Part shown: positions 59,181 to 64,000 of the stretch, piece by piece
Numbering within the stretch: position 1 is the first letter of the stretch
Layout: each line of letters starts with the position of its first letter
Made by a program: the position numbers and the translations under genes
Notes under the pieces: generated by a model
The model's input: only the letters and a program-made list of their open reading frames with translations
The model's database searches: none
What the model was told of the DNA's origin: nothing
From: Amycolatopsis marina
GTDB taxonomy: Bacteria > Actinomycetota > Actinomycetes > Mycobacteriales > Pseudonocardiaceae
Reading direction: 5' to 3'
DNA length: 64,000 bases
Assembly (NCBI RefSeq): GCF_900111885.1
Contig: NZ_FOKG01000001.1
Coordinates: forward strand, 620,001-684,000

Positions 59181-59965
59181 TGCTCGACCTTCGGTGTCGA
59201 AGCTGTCGTCTTCCGCGAACGCAGCAGCGCACCCGCACCGACGCCGAGGCCGAGCGCGCCGACCGCGAGACCGGCACCGCCGAGCCACCGGGCGGTGTCG
59301 TCGTCGGCGGAGGCCGCGGCGTGCTCGGTGTCCTCGCCGTCCTGCTCGGTAGCTCCGCCGTGGCCGTGGCCGTCCTGGTCGGCTTCGGCCAGCGCGACGG
59401 TCGGCGCGGGGTGCTCCGGCTCCTCGCCGCCCTCGGCAGGGGGTGGATCCTCCCAGTTCACGACCTTGCCGCCCTCGTAGGTCTGGGCGGCGGGCAGCAC
59501 GAGCGTGTTGACCGTGGTCGGCAGGGGGCCCGCGGTGAAGGCGAACTCCTGATACTCCGTGGTTCCCGCGGCGATCTTGTTCTCCCCCTGCGCGGTCCAG
59601 GTGATGCTGGTGGCCACCTCGCTGACCTCGGCGTCCCGGCCGTTGCGCACCGGTTCGGGCAACTGCGTCTTGGTGACCTCCGCGGTCCAACCGGGAACCG
59701 GCTTCGTGCGCACCGAGCTGAGCGCGTATTCAGGGGGAATGGTCACTTCGACCTTGGTGGTGCCCGCGTCGGGCTCCTCGTTCGGCACCCGCAGCACGAT
59801 GGCGCCGTACCCGCCCTTGGCGGGCTGCTCGCCGTAGACGTTGGCGGTGACGTGGGCGGAGGCGAGGCCCGGTAGCCCCAGGGTGAGCAGGCCTGCGGTG
59901 CCGAGTGCGGCGGTCAGTAGTCCGGCGCCGCGCAGTGGGCTGGGAATGTGACGGTTTTTAGACAT
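59177..59965 (-). CDS. YcnI-like (DUF1775) copper-binding protein
   Basis: A 262-residue exported protein. The signal peptide ends GLASA, so the mature chain starts HVTANVYGEQPAKGGYGAIV, with the N-terminal His that, with a Trp, binds Cu(II) in YcnI proteins. The conserved TSITWTAQGENKI and FAFTAGPLPTTVNTLVLPAA follow. A His/Asp/Gly-rich linker (DGHGHGG, EDTEHAA) precedes a C-terminal membrane helix. ATG with AGGAG ten bases before it. It overlaps copC and lies 65 bases after the small membrane protein gene. Confidence 0.88.
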   Translation of the reverse strand: MSKNRHIPSPLRGAGLLTAALGTAGLLTLGLPGLASAHVTANVYGEQPAKGGYGAIVLRVPNEEPDAGTTKVEVTIPPEYALSSVRTKPVPGWTAEVTKTQLPEPVRNGRDAEVSEVATSITWTAQGENKIAAGTTEYQEFAFTAGPLPTTVNTLVLPAAQTYEGGKVVNWEDPPPAEGGEEPEHPAPTVALAEADQDGHGHGGATEQDGEDTEHAAASADDDTARWLGGAGLAVGALGLGVGAGALLRSRKTTASTPKVEQ

Positions 59966-60030
59966 GCGAAAGAAACTCCTGATCAGGATGATTCGACGAG
60001 CCGGTGGCTCGTGGGGATGAGGCGTATGGA

Positions 60031-60603
60031 TCAGGAGGGAAGCGGTGGGCCGCGCAGACCGAGCACCTTCGGGACCAGCACCGACACCACGAGGGTGCTG
60101 CCCTGTGGCAGTGTGATCGTCGGCAGCGGCGCCGCGGCGGGGATCGGAGCCGGTCGCCACAGGATCGGCAGCAGCAGGCGCACGCTCGCCGCCACGGCGA
60201 GCAGCGCGACCTCCGCGCGTGCCAGGATCAACGCGGTGAGGACGGTGGCGACGACGTGAGCCGTGGTCATGGCGAGGCCGTCGTACGTGGGTGCGACGTG
60301 CGCGCCGTGGCCGACGAGCAGCTCGCTGAGCGCGAGGTGTGTCAGCAGTTGGGCACAGCCGAGCACCACGAGGATGCCGACGGGCCCGCGCGTCTGCTCG
60401 GCCAGCGCGGTCGAGACCCAGCCGATCAGCACGGTCAGCAGCAGGACCAGCGCCGTGTTCGGCAGCCCTCCGTCGGCCACCGCGTGCGCGGTGATCGCGA
60501 GCGCAGCCGAGGCGACGGCGAGCAGCGCACCGCGCGCCGCCGCGATCCCCGTTCGCGCAGGACGCGAGCGTCGAGCGCGGTGCGGAGGGAAGGCCGTGAT
60601 CAC
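60031..60603 (-). CDS. membrane protein at the start of the copper operon
   Basis: A 190-residue protein with about four or five membrane helices (ARGALLAVASAALAITAHAV, then others). It has a His-containing loop LTHLALSELLVGHGAHVAP that could contact metal. I do not recognise a family. Its position, first in a leftward run with ycnI, copC and copD, suggests a role in copper transfer or in assembling the complex. Divergent from the osmoprotectant ABC genes. Confidence 0.6.
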   Translation of the reverse strand: MITAFPPHRARRSRPARTGIAAARGALLAVASAALAITAHAVADGGLPNTALVLLLTVLIGWVSTALAEQTRGPVGILVVLGCAQLLTHLALSELLVGHGAHVAPTYDGLAMTTAHVVATVLTALILARAEVALLAVAASVRLLLPILWRPAPIPAAAPLPTITLPQGSTLVVSVLVPKVLGLRGPPLPS

Positions 60604-60829
60604 CCACCCAGGGTATTCGACCCCGGTCCGTGAGCACGACGGCCGGGAGGGTGGCGCAGGTAACCCTGCGGCCAGGACAGCGAACCCTGTCGAAATGGTT
60701 ATCTTCGCTGGTGGGAAGCGTCGAACGGGGCCCGGGTGGCCGGTAACACCGTGGACACGGGTTGCTGATCATTCAATCTTGGGCAACTGTATGTCCACCG
60801 CTGGCACTGTTGCGCCGAATGGGTGACGC

Positions 60830-61471
60830 ATGAATTTGTTCGAGTACGTGGTCGACCGCTGGGACCGGCTGTCCCTGCAGAGTTGGCTGCATGTCAGCGT
60901 GGTCGTGCAGTCCACGATCATCGCCGCCGTGATCGGGATCCTGATCGGTATCGCGGTCTACCGCAGCCCGCTCGGATCCTCCATCGCCACCGCCCTGGCC
61001 AGCACGATCCTGACGATTCCCTCGTTCGCGCTGTTCGGCCTGCTGATCCCGGTCGTGGGGCTCGGGGTCGAGCCGACCGTGATCGCGCTGGTGCTCTACG
61101 CCCTGCTGCCGATCGTGCGCAACACGATCGTCGGACTCGGCGGGGTGGATCCGGCCGTTTCCGACGCGGCGAAGGGCATCGGCATGAACCGCCTCGGCGT
61201 GCTGACCAGGGTCGAGCTGCGGCTGGCCTGGCCGGCCATCCTCGCGGGAATGCGGGTCGCCACGCAGATGCTGATGGGTATCGCGGTGATCGCCGCATAC
61301 GCGAAGGGGCCGGGCCTCGGATCCGAGGTGTTCTCCGGACTGACCGGCGCCGGTAGTGCGAACGCCCTCAACGAAGCCCTCGCAGGCACGCTCGGCGTCG
61401 TCATTCTCGCGCTGCTCGTCGACGGCCTCTATGTCCTGATCGCCCGTTTCACTGTCCCGAGGGGTGTGTAA
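60830..61471 (+). CDS. ABC permease, glycine betaine/choline type
   Basis: A 213-residue permease of the OpuC/ProW family with five or six helices. The EAA loop is AAKGIGMNRLGVLTRVELRL and the region LVLYALLPIVRNTIVGLGGV is typical. It forms the channel with the second permease encoded at 62689-63465. ATG start with an unclear ribosome site. The start of a four-gene importer operon; the next gene's GTG follows at once. Confidence 0.92.
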   Translation: MNLFEYVVDRWDRLSLQSWLHVSVVVQSTIIAAVIGILIGIAVYRSPLGSSIATALASTILTIPSFALFGLLIPVVGLGVEPTVIALVLYALLPIVRNTIVGLGGVDPAVSDAAKGIGMNRLGVLTRVELRLAWPAILAGMRVATQMLMGIAVIAAYAKGPGLGSEVFSGLTGAGSANALNEALAGTLGVVILALLVDGLYVLIARFTVPRGV

Positions 61472-62692
61472 GTGCCTGATAGTGCGTCTGAAAACGCGGA
61501 ACTTCCCGGTAACGGCGATGCAGGACCCAGTAACGACACTGAACAAGTTTCCGGCGTCGAGATCCAGCTGGAGCACGTGACGAAGCGCTACCCGGGCAGC
61601 AAGGAGCCCGCGGTGGACGACTTCTCCATGGTGGTTCCGGCAGGCAAGATCGTCGTCTTCGTCGGCCCCTCCGGCTGTGGCAAGACGACCACGATGCGCA
61701 TGATCAACCGGTTGATCGAGCCGACCTCGGGGCAGATCACCATCGGTGGTGAGGACGCGCTGAGCCTGAACCCGGACACGCTGCGTCGCAAGATCGGCTA
61801 CGCGATCCAGCAGGCAGGACTGTTCCCGCACTTCACCGTGGCACAGAACATCGCCGTCGTGCCCGGCCTGCTCGGCTGGGACAAGAAGCAGATCGCCGAC
61901 CGGGTGGACGAGATGATGGACCTCGTCGGTCTCGAGCCGTCGGAGTACCGGGACCGATTCCCTCGCCAGCTCTCCGGTGGTCAGCAGCAGCGGGTGGGGG
62001 TGGCCAGGGCGCTGGCCGCCGACCCGCCGGTGCTGCTGATGGACGAGCCCTTCGGTGCCGTGGACCCGATCACCAGGGGGCACCTGCAGGACGAGCTGCT
62101 GCGGCTGCAGGTGGAACTGCGCAAGACGATCGTCTTCGTCACCCACGACTTCGACGAGGCGGTCAAGCTCGGCGACAAGATCGCCGTGCTCGGGGACCGC
62201 TCCTCGATCCTGCAGTACGACACCCCGGAGGCGATCCTCGCCAACCCGGCCGATGACACGGTCGCCGGGTTCGTCGGCGCGGGCGCCTCCCTCAAACAGC
62301 TCACCCTGCTGCGGGTGCGCGATGTCGACTACTCGGCGGACGACGTGCTCACGGCGGGTCTCGACGAGTCGCCCGCCGGGCTGCGCGAGCGGATGACCGA
62401 GCGGCGCAAGACCTACGCGCTGGTGCTCGACCAGCGCAAGCGGCCGCTGCGCTGGGTGCACGTCCGCAACCTCGGCAAGGCGAACTCGCTGGTCACCGCC
62501 GGAAGGCCGGTCGGGGACACGGTGAGCACCCAGTCCACGCTGCAGGACGCGCTGGAGGCGATCCTGGTCGAGGGCGGCAACGCGGTGGTCACCGGAACGC
62601 GCGGGGAGTACGTCGGCACGATCGACATCCAGACCGTCACCAACACCATCGCGCAGCTGCGCGAGGAGCACGCCGAGGGTGCGCCTTCATGA
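61472..62692 (+). CDS. ABC ATPase with CBS domain, glycine betaine/choline type
   Basis: A 406-residue ATPase of the OpuCA/ProV family. Walker A is GPSGCGKTT, the signature is LSGGQQQRV, and Walker B is VLLMDEPFGAVDPI. The C-terminal part (about 285-400) is a CBS-type domain with LRWVHVRNLGKANSLV and AILVEGGNAVVTGTRGEYVG, which in OpuA senses ionic strength. The N-terminal 25 residues are Asp/Asn/Ser-rich and absent from most relatives. GTG start two bases after the permease stop. Confidence 0.92.
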   Translation: MPDSASENAELPGNGDAGPSNDTEQVSGVEIQLEHVTKRYPGSKEPAVDDFSMVVPAGKIVVFVGPSGCGKTTTMRMINRLIEPTSGQITIGGEDALSLNPDTLRRKIGYAIQQAGLFPHFTVAQNIAVVPGLLGWDKKQIADRVDEMMDLVGLEPSEYRDRFPRQLSGGQQQRVGVARALAADPPVLLMDEPFGAVDPITRGHLQDELLRLQVELRKTIVFVTHDFDEAVKLGDKIAVLGDRSSILQYDTPEAILANPADDTVAGFVGAGASLKQLTLLRVRDVDYSADDVLTAGLDESPAGLRERMTERRKTYALVLDQRKRPLRWVHVRNLGKANSLVTAGRPVGDTVSTQSTLQDALEAILVEGGNAVVTGTRGEYVGTIDIQTVTNTIAQLREEHAEGAPS

Positions 62693-63465
62693 GTACGGTC
62701 GACACGCAGGGCTTCTCCACCGAATCCGGCTCGAAGCGGGCCGAGCGGATCAAGCTGGTCGCCCAGCCCGCGGCGGTGCTGCTGATCGTCGGCGCGGTGC
62801 TGATCTGGGCGTTCGCCGGTGAGTTGAACGCCACGGAGCGGGAGACGCTGAACGTCACCTCGGTGCTGCGACTGCTCGGCGAACACCTGTTGATCACCAT
62901 CGTGGTCACCGCGATGGTCGTGGGTATCGCGGTGCCGCTGGGCATCGCGCTGACCCGCCCCTGGGCCAAGGCCCTCGCCCCCGTCTTCCTGGCCATCGCC
63001 AATATCGGCCAGGCGGCTCCCGCGCTCGGTGTGCTGGTGCTGTTCTTCCTGCTCACCGGCTGGACCGGGTTGTGGGTGGCATCCATCCCGCTGGCCTTCT
63101 ACTCACTGCTGCCGGTGCTGCGCAACACCATGGTGGGCTTGCGACAGGTCGATCCGGCGCTGGTGGACGCCGGTCGCGGAGTCGGCATGTCCAGTGCGGG
63201 AGTGCTCTGGCGGGTCGAGTTCCCGCTGGCGGTACCACTCATGCTGGCCGGTCTGCGGACCTCACTGGTGCTCGCGGTCGGCACGGCCACGCTGGCCCAC
63301 TTCGTGGACGCGGGCGGCTTCGGCGTGCTGATCGACACCGGATACAAGCTCGCCCTGACGAAGGTGCTGGTCACCGGCGCGGTACTGGCCGTGGGTCTCG
63401 CGCTGCTCATCGACTGGCTCGGCGCTGTGGCGGAGCAGTACCTCGGACCGAAGGGACTGCGATGA
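62689..63465 (+). CDS. ABC permease, glycine betaine/choline type (second)
   Basis: A 258-residue permease. The first helix is VLLIVGAVLIWAFAG, then LLITIVVTAMVVGIAVPLGI. The EAA loop is DAGRGVGMSSAGVLWRVEFP. It differs from the first permease by an extra N-terminal helix and a longer start, as in OpuCD-type subunits. ATG overlaps the ATPase stop, and its own stop overlaps the start of the binding-protein gene. Confidence 0.92.
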   Translation: MSTVDTQGFSTESGSKRAERIKLVAQPAAVLLIVGAVLIWAFAGELNATERETLNVTSVLRLLGEHLLITIVVTAMVVGIAVPLGIALTRPWAKALAPVFLAIANIGQAAPALGVLVLFFLLTGWTGLWVASIPLAFYSLLPVLRNTMVGLRQVDPALVDAGRGVGMSSAGVLWRVEFPLAVPLMLAGLRTSLVLAVGTATLAHFVDAGGFGVLIDTGYKLALTKVLVTGAVLAVGLALLIDWLGAVAEQYLGPKGLR

Positions 63466-64000
63466 AACACCGGCTCAAGGCCGCACTGGGGACCGCGCTG
63501 CTCGGCGTCTCCCTGGCAGGCTGCGGACTCGACGTCAACGCCGCACTGCCCTACAAGGTCGAACCCGGCTCGATCCAGGCGGTTCCCGAGTTGGCGGGCG
63601 TCGACGTCACTGTTGGTTCGAAGGACTTCACCGAGCAGATCCTGCTCGGCTACATGGCCGAACTCGCCCTTTCGGCGGCGGGCGCCGATGTCACCGACCT
63701 GACCGACATCAAGGGGTCGAGCAGTTCCCGGCAGGCGCTGCTGAGCGGCGAGGTCGACGTGATGTGGGAGTACACAGGCACGGGCTGGATCAACTACCTG
63801 GGCAACGAACAGCCGGTGCCGGGCGGGGAGCAGGCGCAGTACGAGGCCACCAGGAAGGCTGACCTGGAGCAGAACGGTGTCGTCTGGCTGGACTACTCGC
63901 CGCTGAACAACCAGTACGGGCTCGCGACCACGGAGGAGTACGCGGCCCAGCACGACCTGGCGACGACGAGCGACCTCGCCGCCTTCCTGAAGGAGAACCC
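63462..64000 (+). CDS. glycine betaine/choline-type binding lipoprotein, 5' part
   Basis: Runs off the right edge; 179 codons are present. The lipobox is VSLAGC with Cys21. VDVTVGSKDFTEQILLGYMA and SSSRQALLSGEVDVMWEYTG are OpuAC/ProX features; TGTGWINYLGNE and DYSPLNNQYGLATTEEYA are also family-typical. The Tyr and Trp residues would form the aromatic cage for a quaternary ammonium solute such as glycine betaine or choline. ATGA overlap with the permease gene. Confidence 0.88.
   Translation, partial: MKHRLKAALGTALLGVSLAGCGLDVNAALPYKVEPGSIQAVPELAGVDVTVGSKDFTEQILLGYMAELALSAAGADVTDLTDIKGSSSSRQALLSGEVDVMWEYTGTGWINYLGNEQPVPGGEQAQYEATRKADLEQNGVVWLDYSPLNNQYGLATTEEYAAQHDLATTSDLAAFLKEN

Noticed and set aside
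60773..62671. 632-codon frame antisense to the osmoprotectant ABC genes
   Set aside because: The + strand carries intact permease and ATPase genes with correct motifs; the antisense product is a low-complexity shadow.

Overview
The window is a high-G+C actinobacterial chromosome segment that lies close to the replication origin. The order cwsA-like, ppiA, PH-domain gene, crgA, pabA, pknB-pknA-pbpA-rodA-pstP-fhaB, fhaA, tRNA-Leu(CAG) matches the cell-wall and division block that follows gyrA in mycobacteria. GTG starts are common, as are ATGA/GTGA translational overlaps. A class E sortase, a thioester surface protein with an LAQTG signal, a rhomboid next to ppiA, and an ABC pair between pabA and pknB point to a Pseudonocardiaceae-type organism (Amycolatopsis, Saccharomonospora or Prauserella-like). 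I cannot name the species.

Layout. 1-2318: a truncated secreted protein, a DUF2020-type lipoprotein, a small conserved protein and a CwsA-like membrane protein. 2399-7695: PpiA, rhomboid protease, PH-domain protein, CrgA, class E sortase with a 51-residue membrane protein, a luciferase-like monooxygenase and an SCO5389-family protein. 7846-11521: FprA, PabA and an ABC ATPase/permease pair. 11576-21268: the Ser/Thr kinase-phosphatase and elongation block, transcribed leftwards. 21396-32573: tRNA-Leu, FKBP, desaturase, secreted penicillin-acylase-like enzyme with SGNH hydrolase, a PLP enzyme, thioester-domain surface protein, patatin and a FadR-type regulator.

32682-41154 is one translationally coupled eight-gene operon. 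It has a family 5 ABC importer, an aldehyde dehydrogenase, an SDR and an amidase, and it is divergent from the FadR-type regulator with a consensus operator between them. 41239-45160: two malyl-CoA-lyase-family genes, an MFS exporter and its TetR regulator. 45204-50042: a DinB-like protein, an unknown protein, an atypical SDR, and the lactone oxidase / amino-acid deaminase-aldolase pair. 50152-53519: TetR, GH1 beta-glucosidase and MFS. 53991-57376: an NsdA-like HTH/TPR regulator, two divergent small genes and a phosphotransferase. 57565-60603: a copper operon (membrane protein, ycnI-like, copC, copD). 60830-64000: a glycine-betaine/choline-type ABC importer whose binding protein runs off the end.

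The least explained material is non-coding. There are two families of dispersed perfect or near-perfect palindromes. Family A has the core AATTCGTCGACGAATT with compensated flanks in five copies; two copies are read through to give an EFVDEFP protein tail. Family B is paired palindromes around CACTTTCCCGGGAAAGTG with a conserved spacer, in two loci, both between convergent genes. Other items are two consensus DnaA boxes at the start of the PH-domain gene, a pair of mutually exclusive hairpins at 45858-45949, and a 42-bp direct repeat with hairpins at 53523-53673. I saw no CRISPR array, transposase, prophage or rRNA.
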